Numbered from the stretch's first letter, positions 46,744 to 56,889 are shown. The stretch is DNA of 64,000 nt from Hibiscus mutabilis (GCA_019671005.1 CM033723.1:20413254-20477253); one strand, 5' to 3'. A program made the numbers and translations. Notes: generated by a model not told the origin, from the sequence alone.

Positions 46744-48466
46744 TGATATGATCTCGACTATGAGTTTTGAATCATATATGTGAATGCCCGATCGTGATTC
46801 TAGTAAGAACTCTGCAGTGCTTTGAATGTATTCTGAAATTACTCAAACAACAATGTAAGTAGAAATAGATAAATAAGAAATAGAAATAATGGGATGAAAG
46901 ATATGTAGAAGGGGTGTAGGAAGAGTGATAGTTGTGATTATGGAAGAAAAAAAAATAAAAGATGAAAATGTAGGTGAAGATGATGGGGTGTTGGCGTTAA
47001 GATGAAGAAATTCAAAGGATGGATTGTGACCCCCTAACTATAAAGAGTTAGGAACCAGCAATATAATAAAGTGGAAATGAAGTGGTAGGATATGGAACGT
47101 GACCCACTAGCTATAGATGAGCTAGGAACCAACGCTATAACAAAAGGGAAATGGATGAAGACTACAAGACTAACTTGAAGCCGATAAAGTTCCACAAGAG
47201 AACAAGAATGAAAGCAATCTTTCAAAGATGTTTTATATATTCAAAAGTGTGTCCTACAATGATCCTAAAGATGCCTATTTATAGTAGAAGTAGGCAGAAT
47301 ATGAAAAGGTGTTACAAGAAAGATGAATGCTCATCTTAATGCACTTGAATACACATGAATGCTTTGTCCTTTCTTCTCATCTTCAAAGCTGATTAGTTTA
47401 GACAAATTGAGGTTGAATTTAGTCATATTTTCGTCCAAATTAAGAAGGACTCTTGGGCTGCCTTGTTTTGCTATCATATGAAGAGAAAGGGGATGAATGT
47501 GGACAAGGATGAATGTAGACATCCTTGCTGTCCAGTTTAAGTGCAACTCTTCATCTTCCAAGCTGATTAATATGACTTGAATGTCATAAAAGGTGAGTTT
47601 CATCCAGCCTTCATTTCATGTCTCCTCAATGAATTTTGAAACCCCACTTGAATGGTGATAACATCAACCTTGAATGCCTTGAATTTGCTGAATTAAGATG
47701 GCCATCAATTGCTTGTCTCTTGGTAGAAGATGAAAGAACTCTTCCTTGGCTCAAATTCATTCAAATCATCCATGCATAAAATTCCCGTAATAAAAATTTC
47801 AGCCTGCACTGTCTTCAGTAAATCATTCGTATCTCAAGCTCCCGATATCGGATTGAGGTGATTCAAAAGGCATTGGAAAGCTAAGAGATGGAGGAATAAC
47901 GTCCAATTGATTTCTGGATCCAAACACGTCTGTATCGCATCCAGAATTGGAAGACATTCTGCTGATATTCTTGCATCTGGTAAAACCGTTCATCTTCCCT
48001 CATGCACCTAGACACAAAGGTAAACTTTATTCAATCTTTAATTGAAAACATGCATGTAAACAATTAAGAGTTAGTTTAATAAATGAGCTAGTTTGATTAA
48101 TGAACTAGTTTAATTAATGAACTAACTTTATTCAATAAACTAATAATCTTGAATGAACTAGTTTAATCAATGAACTACTTAGTTAAATGAAGTGTATAAC
48201 TAAATGAACTACATGTTTAAATGCAACGCATGCTTTAATGAACAACATGTTTATTGAATGCAATGAATGTTATGCAAACTTTAAATACTCATGCAAATTC
48301 ATGCATAAGCAAAGTAAAGTGTTCCTCCCTTATTATTTCTTCTTTCTCACGTCCCAAGCTTGATGTAAACATATTTTCCATGGCTGCTTGGAACTCCTTG
48401 GCCCTTGCTCGAGTAATGGGGCCACCTGGGTACTTCTCTGGGTCTTTACCATTGACGTTCATATCA
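46744..48466 (-). repeat. LTR-4, complete (1723 bp), 5' LTR of element B
   Basis: Ends precisely at ...TTCATATCA before GCCTA. TATA complement 47275-47284, conserved module at about 47803-47884. It differs from LTR-2 and LTR-3 at several shared positions (TTGCTTGTCTC, TTTGATTAATG, TTCAATAAAC, GAAGTGTATAAC). Confidence 0.93.
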
Positions 48467-48471
48467 GCCTA
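48467..48471. repeat. Target-site duplication GCCTA, right copy
   Basis: Matches 32683-32687. D1 gag resumes immediately afterwards. Confidence 0.9.
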
Positions 48472-48915
48472 AGCGTCCAAATCTTGTTCCCATTCGAAAT
48501 AGACGCTAAAACCCCTACATAGGAACAATCACCGCACAGAGCCGAGACGAGCAACAAACACCTTAGCCAAGCCAAAGATCACTGTACCACCTTTTCAAGG
48601 AAGGTATGACCCTGATGCTTATTGTGACTGGGAAAATCGAGCTGATCTTCTCTTCGAGTATTATCAAAGTCCCGAAGAGGATCAAGTTCCACTATTGACT
48701 CTCGAATTCACTGAATACGCATCCATTTGGTGGTCCCAATTGGTCCGCAATCGGTGTCTCAATGGAGAAGCCAAGATAACCTCATGGGGAGAACTTAAAG
48801 AAGTCATACGGGAACAATTTGTTCCCCCATTATATCGAAAAGAGATCAAACAAAAGTTACAAAGGATCCGACAAGGCTATAGGACTGTTGATGAGTATCT
48901 CAAAAAGATGGAATC
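48472..48915 (+). pseudogene. gag: D1 gag, piece 2 (capsid middle)
   Basis: Resumes the gene cut at 32687 (K-R-P-N-L-V-P-I). A stop and a one-base loss occur within the first 60 bases relative to D2 gag. From 48695 the frame is open: L-E-F-T-E-Y-A-S-I-W-W-S-Q-L, W-G-E-L-K-E-V and Y-R-T-V-D-E-Y-L-K-K-M-E-S, the conserved Gag capsid region. It ends at GAATC, where the Db complex is inserted. Confidence 0.88.
48911..48915. repeat. Target-site duplication GAATC, left copy
   Basis: Precedes the LTR start TGATACATGC at 48916; repeated at 62888-62892 after the LTR end CTCTATCA. D2 gag shows a single GAATC at this codon pair. Confidence 0.92.
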
Positions 48916-50220
48916 TGATACATGCATATGCATAGGAGGGCTAGAACGATGAATTGAAGACAAGAAGTTGAAACCGTTTCACATGCCTGATCTTTTTCCT
49001 TTTGATACTTCAGATTCGAGGACGAATCCTTTTGAGGAAGGAGAGGATGACACATGCATGAGCGCGGTCAAGTTACTCATATGGGACAAGAAGTTGAAGC
49101 TGTTCGATGCAAATAACAAAGTCCAAAGTGATCCATGCTTAGGAGGTGTGAAGAGATGCATTTTAGATAATAAACTGGAACTGTTTTGCAAAGTTGGAGC
49201 ATCAGCCAACTAGAGACGAATTTTCGGATGGGATCCAGGGATTTTTGGGTCAAGTTGTCTACTAACAATTGACCGTCATTCAGTTACCTTTCCAACGCAT
49301 CTTGAAACGTTTCAATCGAACATCAAGAACTCAAGATATGTCCAATTTACTAAAGATTGCGTATGCAGAAAACTGGATACAGGATTATTACGGGATTTTG
49401 TAAAATTCAGCCCAAAAGCTAACATATAAGGCTTTGGACGAATTAAACTTAACACAATGTATTTATTATCATTTAAAATGATGTCTTTAGGGTTTTATAT
49501 ACTTTAGGAACCAGCCACCCTTCTCCCAAGCCGTTAGATCAAGTCCAATTTAATGGACCAGATTTCTTTGTTTATTTTATTCATTCTTAGCTTTAGGTTA
49601 AAGCCATCCTTCATCTATAAAAGGATGATGCCTTCTTCTTTGTTTTTCAGATTTCATTGATTAATAAAAAGTTCTCTTTGGAGATTTTAGTATTCTTTGA
49701 GTTTGCAAGTGTTCGGTAAACTTGTCTAGAAGCCATCTTCAACATAAGATCATCGAGTTCTTGTGAGGGAGATCATCTTCACACTCTTGTGTGCCTAGGT
49801 AATTGCATCTAGGAGGGTGGGGTAGAGCCGCTCAAGGTTGCTTGCTTAGATAATTGAGTCTAAGAGGGTGCCGAGGACAAAACAACATCAACAATTCGCA
49901 AGCCATCTTCATCTTCAACCTTCACACCATCTTCCATAATTCCATAAACAAAGCTGGAATTTTCAGATTTGTTTTACCTATCTTTTTCTTAATCTTTTTT
50001 CATCATTTTATTTATATTCTTATTTCTCATCGTCTAATCTATCATATTCACCTTGTTTCTTCAATTTTCCAGCTTTAATTCTGAAATTTCAAGAAATCCC
50101 CAACTAGTTTCTCTTGAATTTTTAGATTTGCGCGTAACTTCCTTGTTCGAGTCTAAAGCCCTAGGTTTGCTTCCAGGCCATCAAGTTGAAGGTTACCACG
50201 TGCCAAAGCATACTCTATCA
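48916..50220 (+). repeat. LTR Db-1 (1305 bp)
   Basis: TGATACATGCATATG ... CTCTATCA. Inside, at about 49010-49047, it carries a pol-tail-like motif (D-S-R-T-N-P-F-E-E-G) and a purine tract followed by a second LTR-start-like TGACACATGCATGAGC at 49048. It also contains the duplicated D-K-K-L / D-N-K-L peptide region (49060-49213), the conserved LTR module (49283-49355) and a TATA box at 49615-49624. Confidence 0.88.
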
Positions 50221-50739
50221 TTTGGTATCAGATTTGGGATGATTCTTGGCAAGAATTTTGGCGTTTTAGGGTAAAAAATTTGAGAATTAGGGAAAATTCG
50301 TTAAATCCAAATGAGCGAATTTTGAGCTGAAAATTTCCAGATCAGATCTACACCATTGAAGGCGTCTTCACACAAAATTTCATGATTTTTTGACTTCGGG
50401 AACACCTTGAACAAAGTAGATCAAGTTGCTGCACAGTTCCAGGGTTTTCGTGTTGTTTTTTATTTTTATTTTTTTCCATTCTTAGCCATTAGTTTTCCTT
50501 TGCTTTAGCTTTTTTTTTATTCTTATACATCTTCTAACACTTTCTTGTTTCCTTGTGTTAGTAGGACCAAAAGTTACATATCTTTCTTTCTCTTTGCAAC
50601 TATAATTCTATTGTGGTGTCTAACCTTTCATTGGATTCTTAAAGCACATTAGGGTTCATTGGTAGGATTGACCTTCAACATAACTTTCTTGGAGTGAATA
50701 ACGGTGAGTATTTGTTTCGTGTTTTTTTTACTTTTCAGG
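50221..50739 (+). other. Db internal 1: PBS and leader
   Basis: TGGTATCAGA at 50223-50232 is a shortened match to the initiator-tRNA-Met PBS, two bases after the LTR. The leader shares words with D2 (GGGAAAATTCGT, TTGAGCTGAAAATTTCCAGATC) and ends CTTTTCAGGATG, like the D-family gag start. Confidence 0.75.
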
Positions 50740-50883
50740 ATGTCCTTGAGCAATGTATTGAATTTTACCCTTTTGGGGACTCAATGTCATTATTGTTATC
50801 GACTGGATCATTTGGGCTATGATTGTCGAAATGAGCGCGGTCAAGTTACTCATATGGGACAAGAAGTTGAAGCTGTTCGATGA
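50740..50883 (+). CDS. Zinc-knuckle mini-Gag, Db internal 1
   Basis: 47 codons from the ATG in TTTCAGGATGTCC. Residues 16-29 read C-H-Y-C-Y-R-L-D-H-L-G-Y-D-C, a perfect C-x2-C-x4-H-x4-C nucleic-acid-binding knuckle as in Gag nucleocapsids. There is no capsid region. The frame runs into the next LTR and ends at TGA 50881. The start is chosen by analogy with D-family gag, whose ATG lies in the same TTTCAGGATGTC context. The knuckle is conserved in copies at 52509 and 59441. Whether it is expressed is unknown. Confidence 0.6.
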   Translation: MSLSNVLNFTLLGTQCHYCYRLDHLGYDCRNERGQVTHMGQEVEAVR

Positions 50884-51991
50884 AAATAACAAGGTCCAAA
50901 GTGATCCATGCTTAGGAGGTGTGAAGAGATGCATTTTAGATAATAAACTGAAACTGTTTTGCAAAGCTGGAGCATCAGCCGACTTGAGACGAATTTTCTG
51001 ATGGGATCCAGGGATTTTTGGGTCAAGTTGTCTACTAACAATTGACCATCATTCAGTTACCTTTCCAACGCGTCTTGAAACGTCTCAATCGGACATCGGG
51101 AACTCAAGATATGTCCAATTTACTAAAGACTGCGCATGCAGAAAACTGGATACGAGATTATTACGAGATTTTGTAAAATTCAGCCCAAAAGCTAACATAT
51201 AAGGCTTTGGACGAATTAAACTTAACCCAAAGTATTTATTATCATTTAAAATGATGTCTTTAGTGTTTTATATACTTTAGGAACGAGCCACCCTTCTCCC
51301 AAGCCGTTAGATCAAGTCCAATTTAATGGACCAGATTTCTTTGTTTATTTTATTCATTCTTAGCTTTAGGTTAAAGCTATCCTTCATCTATAAAAGGATG
51401 ATGCCTTCTTCTTTGTTTTTCAGATTTCATTGATTAATAAAAAGTTCTCTTTGGAGATTTTACTATTCTTTGAGTTTGCAAGTGTTTGGTAAACTTGTCT
51501 AGAAGCCATCTTCAACATAAGATCATCGAGTTCTTGTGAGGGAGATCATCTTCACACTCTTGCTTGCCTAGGTAATTGCATCTAGGAGGGTGGGTTAGAT
51601 CCGTTTGAGGTTGCTTTCTTAGATAATTGCGTCTAAGAGGGTGTCGAGGACAAAACAACAACAACGATTCGCAAGCCATCTTCATCTTCAACCTTCACAC
51701 CATCTTCCATAAACAAAGCTGGAATTTTCAGATTTGTTTTACCTATCTCTTTCTTTATCTTTTTTTTTCAATCTTCTTTACTATAATCTTATTATTCATC
51801 ATCTAATCTATCATATTCACCTTGTTTCTTTAATTTTTCCAGCTTTAATTCTGAAATTTTCAAGAAATCCCCAACTAGTTTCTCTTGAATTTTCAGATTT
51901 ACGCCTAACTTCCTTGTTCGAGTCTAAAGCCCTAGGTTTGCTTCCAAGCCATCAAATTGAAGGTTACCACGTGCCAAAGCATACTCTATCA
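50831..51991 (+). repeat. LTR Db-2 (1161 bp, lacks extended start)
   Basis: LTR homology begins inside the mini-Gag at ATGAGCGCGG, with no PPT and without the first 140 or so bases present in Db-1. Ends CTCTATCA at 51991. Conserved module near 51060-51130, TATA box 51388-51397. The D-K-K-L/D-N-K-L peptide frame is open at 50819-51001. Confidence 0.85.
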
Positions 51992-52508
51992 TTTGGTATC
52001 AGATTTGGGACGATTCTTGGCAAGAATTTTGGCGTTTTAGAGTAAAAACTTGAAAATTAGGGAAAATTCGTCAAATCCAAACGAGCGAATATTGAGTTGA
52101 AAATTTCCAGATCCGATCTACACCATTGGAGAAGTTTTCACACAAAATTTCATGATTTTTTTACTTCGGGAACACCTTGAACAAAGTAGATCAAGTTGCT
52201 GCACAATTCCAGGGTTTTCGTGTAGTTTTTTTTTTTATTTTTTTCCATTCTTAGCCATTAGTTTTCCTTTGTTTTAGCTTTTATTTTTTATTCTTATACA
52301 TCTTCTAACACTTTCTTGTTTCCTTGTGTTAGTAGGACCAAAAGTTGCATATCTTTCTTTCTCTTTGCAACTATAATTCTATTGGTGTCTAACCTTTCAT
52401 TGGATTCTTAAAGCACATTAGGGTTCATTGGTAGGATTGACCTTCAACATAACTTTCTTGGAGTGAATAACGGTGAGGATTTGCTTTATGTTTTTTTGAC
52501 TTTTCAGG
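51992..52508 (+). other. Db internal 2: PBS and leader
   Basis: PBS TGGTATCAGA at 51994-52003, then a leader almost identical to internal 1. Confidence 0.75.
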
Positions 52509-52658
52509 ATGTCCTTGAGCAATGTATTGAATTTTACCCTTTTGGGGACTCGATGTCATTATTGTTGTCGACTGGATCATTTGGGCTATGATTGTCCAGA
52601 TGATCGCGGTCAAGTTACTCATATGGGACAAGAAGTTGAAGCTGTTCGATGCAAATAA
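52509..52658 (+). CDS. Zinc-knuckle mini-Gag, Db internal 2
   Basis: 49 codons, the same protein as at 50740 with C-H-Y-C-C-R-L-D-H-L-G-Y-D-C. Ends at TAA 52656, inside LTR Db-3. It is an intact copy and differs from internal 1 in a few residues (R for Q at 15, C for Y at 20, P-D-D for R-N-E after the last Cys). Confidence 0.6.
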   Translation: MSLSNVLNFTLLGTRCHYCCRLDHLGYDCPDDRGQVTHMGQEVEAVRCK

Positions 52659-53398
52659 CAAGCTCCAAAGTGAACCATGCTTAGGAGGTGTGAAGAGATG
52701 CATTTTAGATAATAAACTGAAACTGTTTTGCAAAGCTGGAGCATCAGCCGACTTGAGACGAATTTTCGGATGGGATCCAGGGATTGTTGGGTCAAGTTGT
52801 CTACTAACAATTGACCGTCACTCAGTTACCTTTCCAACGCATCTTGAAACGTCTCAATCGGACATCGGGAACTCAAGATACGTCCAATTTACTAAAGACT
52901 GCACATGCAGAAAACTGGATACGAGATTATTACGGGATTTTGTAAAATTCAGCCCAAAAGCTAACATATAAGGCTTTGGACGAATTAAACTTAACCCAAA
53001 GTATTTAGTATCATTTAAAATGATGTCTTTAGGGTTTTATATACTTTAGGAACCAGCCACCCTTCTCCCAAGCCGTTAGATCAAGTCCAATTTAATGGAC
53101 CAGATTTCTTTGTTTATTTTATTCATTCTTAGCTTTAGGTTAAAGCTATCCTTCATCTATAAAAGGATGATGCCTTCTTCTTTGTTTTTCAGATTTCATT
53201 GATTAATAAAAAGTTCTCTTTGGAGATTTTACTATTCTTTGAGTTTGCAAGTGTTTGGTAAACTTGTCTAGAAACCATCTTCAACATAAGATCATCGAGT
53301 TCTTGTGAGGGAGATCATCTTCACACTCTTGCTTGCCTAGGTAATTGCATCTAGGAGGGAGGGTTAGATCCGCTTGAGGTTGCTTGCTTAGATAATTG
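52600..53398 (+). repeat. LTR Db-3, truncated
   Basis: Same start type as Db-2. Contains the peptide frame (52588-52971, the longest version, 127 codons, running through the conserved module) and a TATA box at 53157-53166. It breaks off at TTAGATAATTG and is joined to the minus-strand LTR of D2 with a few bases of shared sequence (TTG). Confidence 0.83.
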
Positions 53399-53474
53399 GC
53401 TTTTATTGTTTGCATCGAACAAATTCAGCTTCTTGTCCAATATTAGTAATTTGTCCCCACTCATGCATGTATCA
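53399..53474 (-). repeat. D2 3' LTR, truncated
   Basis: Minus strand starts TGATACATGCATGAG at 53474, right after the PPT, and stops after about 76 bases at the junction with Db-3. Confidence 0.85.
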
Positions 53475-53490
53475 TTCCCCCACTCTTCAA
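53475..53490 (-). promoter_or_regulatory. Polypurine tract of D2
   Basis: Minus strand TTGAAGAGTGGGGGAA, immediately before the LTR start TGATACATG. It also encodes part of the pol tail (F-E-E-W-G-N). Confidence 0.85.
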
Positions 53491-53632
53491 AAGGATTCGT
53501 CCTCGAATCTAAATCGGCAATGAGAGAACAATCATCAACTTCAATTGAGAAGGCTTCTTTGTTGTATGTGGATTGATCTAATTGAGCTCCTCTCAATGGT
53601 TCAACAAAATCCTTAAAAAAATAAGACAGCAC

Positions 53633-53807
53633 TACTCGAACATTTGTAAGGATTCGTCAAAACAAAATCACTCGTCGTGTTCTTTTTCTTGTCTTTTTCT
53701 TTTGGGCTTTGTGTGACTTTTACCTCATATGTATTTTCACTCACCAAATTTGGGCCGTTAATTTGACTTTTTTCACTCTCGGCCTCTTTACTCTCAGTCT
53801 TTTGTTT
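53633..53807 (-). other. D2 spacer between gag and pol tail
   Basis: About 175 bases where protease to integrase would be expected; no protein similarity seen. Confidence 0.6.
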
Positions 53808-55025
53808 CTAACATCCCATATCCCTCTCACAAAATTTATCATCAATGTACAATTTCTGTAGAGGAGGAAGTGTTTCTAACAGAATGATAGGACAAGAATC
53901 AAATGAAGGGTTAGAATTACACTTACTTTCTTTGTGGGGAGGTGATGAGAGTATAGCAAGTGGACCTACTACTTCACATGAGGGATTAGAAGCATTGTTA
54001 TCTTGTCTAATGTGTTCATTATCATTATTCTCTTGTTTGAGTGTTTGTGTGTTTTCCGTCAACATGAGGATTTTTGTCTTGGTTTTATCCAGTGACTTGG
54101 ATGTTTTAATTTTCTGCTTTGGTCTACTTGAGTCGAGCAAAGGTTTAGAAGAATTAGAATGAGATAAAGGTTGAGTGGTACCTCTGTCATAGTGATAATT
54201 CTTCTGTCGATATCGTTGTCGATCTTTGATGCGCTTTTCAATTGTCATGGCGAATTGGAATGCCTCTTGAAGGGTGTAGTAGGTTTTGAGTTCAAGTACC
54301 TCAAGAATGTTGTCATTGAGTCCGATAACAAACCTAGTCATTGTATCCTCTTCATCCTCTTGTATGCCGGCTCTTTGCATCAATGATTCCATCTCTTTGA
54401 GATACTCATCAACAGTTCTGTAGCCTTGTCGGATCTTTTGTAACTTTTGTTTGATCTCTCGTTGATATAATGGGGGAACGAATCGTTCTCGCATGACTTT
54501 TTTAAGTTCTCCCCATGATGTTATCTTGGCTTCTCCATTGAGATGCCGATTGCGGACCAATTGGGACCACCAAATGAATGCATATTCAGTGAATTCGAGA
54601 GTCAACAGTGGAACTTGATCCTCTTTGGGACATTGATATTGCTCGAATAGAAGATCAACTCGATTTTCCCAGTCACAATAAGCATCAGGGTCATACCTTC
54701 CTTGAAAAGGTGGTATAGTGATCTTTGGTTTGGCTAATGTGTTTGTTGCTCGTCTCGGCTCTGTGCGAGGATTGTGCCTATGTAGGGGGTTTTGGCTTCT
54801 ATTCTGAATGGGAACAAGATTTGGACGCCTAGGCTCTTCTGTGTCGCTTGCAATAGCAGTGGTTTCTAATCTCCCAATGGTTTGAGAGATTGTGGTTACG
54901 ACTGTATCGGTGTGCTCAAGCTTGGTTGTCAATGAGGTTACAGTCCGTTCAAGTTTATTGAGAGTATCCAAAACTTCTTGAAGAGTCACTTCATGTGGTT
55001 CTTCGTCGTTACTCGTTTCTGACAT
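53808..55025 (-). CDS. gag: D2 Gag, intact, no zinc knuckle
   Basis: 405 codons without interruption, start ATG in TTTCAGGATGTCAG (complement near 55025). N-terminal helical region (about 1-65), basic proline/arginine linker (70-105), then the capsid domain with I-T-I-P-P-F-Q-G-R-Y-D-P, L-E-F-T-E-Y-A-F-I-W-W-S-Q-L, Y-R-T-V-D-E-Y-L-K-E-M-E-S-L and M-T-R-F-V-I-G-L-N (about 100-285). The C-terminal 120 residues are polar and low-complexity; no CCHC is present, unlike element A Gag. It is the only complete gag in the window. Its ending, D-K-F-C-E-R-D-M-G-C, may be out of the ancestral frame after the pol deletion. Confidence 0.88.
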   Translation of the reverse strand: MSETSNDEEPHEVTLQEVLDTLNKLERTVTSLTTKLEHTDTVVTTISQTIGRLETTAIASDTEEPRRPNLVPIQNRSQNPLHRHNPRTEPRRATNTLAKPKITIPPFQGRYDPDAYCDWENRVDLLFEQYQCPKEDQVPLLTLEFTEYAFIWWSQLVRNRHLNGEAKITSWGELKKVMRERFVPPLYQREIKQKLQKIRQGYRTVDEYLKEMESLMQRAGIQEDEEDTMTRFVIGLNDNILEVLELKTYYTLQEAFQFAMTIEKRIKDRQRYRQKNYHYDRGTTQPLSHSNSSKPLLDSSRPKQKIKTSKSLDKTKTKILMLTENTQTLKQENNDNEHIRQDNNASNPSCEVVGPLAILSSPPHKESKCNSNPSFDSCPIILLETLPPLQKLYIDDKFCERDMGC

Positions 55026-55662
55026 CCTGAAACACTAAAATTTAAAAGGTAAAAAGCAAAAGAAAACTAGAAATCTCACTAAACACTCCAAGGGATAAAT
55101 ATTTAGCGAGGCAAGTAAACCGATCTCGTGCTCTTTAAAGACCTTCCTGCCACAAGTCAACAAGTTACAATCGGAATTTAATCCTAACAATGAGTCCTAA
55201 TTGTATTAGGAGTCTAATGAAAGGCTTGACACCAATTGAATATAGTTGCAAGAAAGAAGGATTGTAATGCAACTTTTAGTCCTACTCACACCAGAAAAGA
55301 GAAGGTGTTAAATTGCGTAATAGAAGAAAGAAAAAGCAAAACAAAGGAACTTAAGAAACTAAGAGTTGGAAAAAATTAGTAGAGAAAGATGATAACCCCA
55401 AAACCCAGAAACAACTTGAAGGGAGAAATAGGCTTAAAGTAGGGGGAAAACCCTAAAATTTGGCTGAAACTTTATCCACTTCGTTCGAGGTGTTTCCGAA
55501 CTCCAAAAATTCTGAAATTTTGTGTGGTGACTCCACCAATGGTGTAGATCTGATCTGGAAAGTTTCAGCTCAAAATTTACTCGTTTGGTTTTGACGAATT
55601 TTCCCTAATTTTCGAGTTTTTTTCCCAAAAACGCCAAAATTCTTGCCAAGAATCGTCCCAAA
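55026..55662 (-). other. D2 5' leader
   Basis: Collinear with the D1 and D4 leaders but without the purine-rich insert. It ends at the gag ATG after TTTCAG. Confidence 0.7.
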
Positions 55663-55672
55663 TCTGATACCA
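55663..55672 (-). promoter_or_regulatory. Primer-binding site of D2
   Basis: Minus strand TGGTATCAGA (then TTTGGG), a ten-base match to the initiator tRNA-Met PBS, two bases from the LTR terminus at 55675. Confidence 0.85.
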
Positions 55673-55674
55673 AA

Positions 55675-56889
55675 TGATAGAGTAGCGCAATCTTGGATTT
55701 GGAAGCCTTCAATCAAGTTGTTGCAAGAACTAGGAGCTCTAGACTCAATCAAGGAAGTTTGGGCAGATCTGAAAATTCAAGAGAAAAGAGAAGGGTTTTT
55801 CTTGAACTTTTCAGATTCAAGGCTGGAAATTTAAAGAAAGAAAGACGAGATGAAGGATTAGATGATAAGAAATAAGAATATAAGTAAAAAGATGAGAAAA
55901 GATTAAGAAGAAGATAGGTAAAATAAATCTGAAAATTCCAGCTTTGTTTATGGAATTATGGAAGATGGTGTGAAGGTTGAAGATGAAGATGGCTTGTGAA
56001 TTGTTGATGTTGTTTTGTCCTCGGCACCCTCTTAGACTCAATTATCTAAGCAAGCAACCTCAAGCGGCTCTAACCCACCCTCCTAGACGCGATTATCTAG
56101 GCAAGCAATAGTGTGAAGATGATCTCTCTCACAAGAACTCGTCAAACTTATGTTGAAGAAGACTTCGAAGGCACAAGTAATTAGCACTTGCAAAAAGAAA
56201 CTCACTAAATATTTCATAAATCAAAGAAAATCTATGTTACAATGATGGAGGCTTCATCTTTTATAGGTGAAGGATAGACAAAGTAATTTAACTTCTACTA
56301 AAACAAGGAAAACCTAATCCAATTAAAAATAATGAAAAAATAACAGCCTTTAAACTCCTTGTGCTTATGTGGCAAGGAATAGGGTGATAAGGCAAGTGAT
56401 AAACTGATAAGGGCTGGGTGGCTGGTTCCTAAAGTATATAAAACCCTAAAAACATCAATTTAAATTATAATAAATATATTGGGCTAAGTTTAATTCGTCC
56501 AAAGCCTTATATGTTAGCTTTTGGGCTGAATTTTACAAAATCCCGTGATAATCCCGTATCCAGTTTTCTGCATTCGCAGTCTTCAGTAAATTGGACGTAT
56601 CTTGAGTTTCTGATGTCCGATTGACACGTTTCAAGATGCGTTGGAAAGGTAACTGAATGGTGGACAATTTCTTAGAATACAACTTGACTCAGAAATTGCC
56701 GGATCCCATCCAAAAACTCGTTGCAAGTTGGCTGACTTTCCAGACTTTACAAACAGATTCAATTTCTTGTCCAAGATGCATCGTTTTTGACCTCCTATGC
56801 GTGCACTGTTTTGGCTTTTATTGTTTGCATCGAACAAATTCAGCTTCTTGTCCAATATTAGTAATTTGACTCCGCTCATGCATGTATCA
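55675..56889 (-). repeat. D2 5' LTR, complete (1215 bp)
   Basis: Plus-strand ends TGATAGAGTAGC and GCATGTATCA. Sense order: peptide frame (56915-56631 region, D-K-K-L repeated), conserved module (about 56660-56560), TATA (complement 56259-56266), then the transcribed part with GTCCTCGGCACCCTC (complement). The flank at 56890 is CCTAG inside D4 gag. Confidence 0.9.

Larger units (their letters stand above)
32688..48466 (-). mobile_element. Tandem Ty3/gypsy complex (elements A and B), probably CRM-like
   Basis: Order on the plus strand: partial LTR-1, LTR-2, internal A, LTR-3, internal B, LTR-4, all read on the minus strand and bounded by GCCTA. LTR ends form an 8-bp inverted repeat (TGATATGA...TCATATCA). 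Each internal region is about 4.87 kb with gag, protease, RT, RNase H and integrase in gypsy order. The pol frame runs through the PPT and about 175 bases into the 3' LTR; I recall this from the centromeric CRM chromovirus clade, so the clade call is tentative. At one diagnostic spot LTR-1 matches LTR-4 (TCAAAAGTGTGTCC) and LTR-2 matches LTR-3 (TCAAAGTGTGTCT), which suggests one element inserted within another of its kind. Confidence 0.88.
53399..53632 (-). pseudogene. pol: D2 pol-tail remnant
   Basis: A 93-codon frame (53632-53351) whose first part reads L-D-S-R-T-N-P-F-E-E-W-G-N-D-T-C-M-S, the motif family seen at the pol C-terminus of plant gypsy elements. It crosses the PPT into the LTR, continuing D-K-L-L-I-L-D-K-K-L-N-L-F-D-A-N-N, before leaving the element at the Db-3 junction. 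It has no catalytic domain. It shows that the D ancestor, like A/B, had a pol ORF that ended inside the 3' LTR. Confidence 0.7.
53399..56889 (-). mobile_element. D2: gag-only D-family element, minus strand
   Basis: Sense order: complete 5' LTR (56889-55675), PBS, leader, intact gag, a short spacer, a fragment of pol tail, PPT, and the first 76 bases of the 3' LTR, which is truncated at 53398. Protease, RT, RNase H and most of integrase are gone, so it depends on an autonomous partner. It lies in the gag of D4, at nearly the codon where the A/B complex hit D1. Confidence 0.87.
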
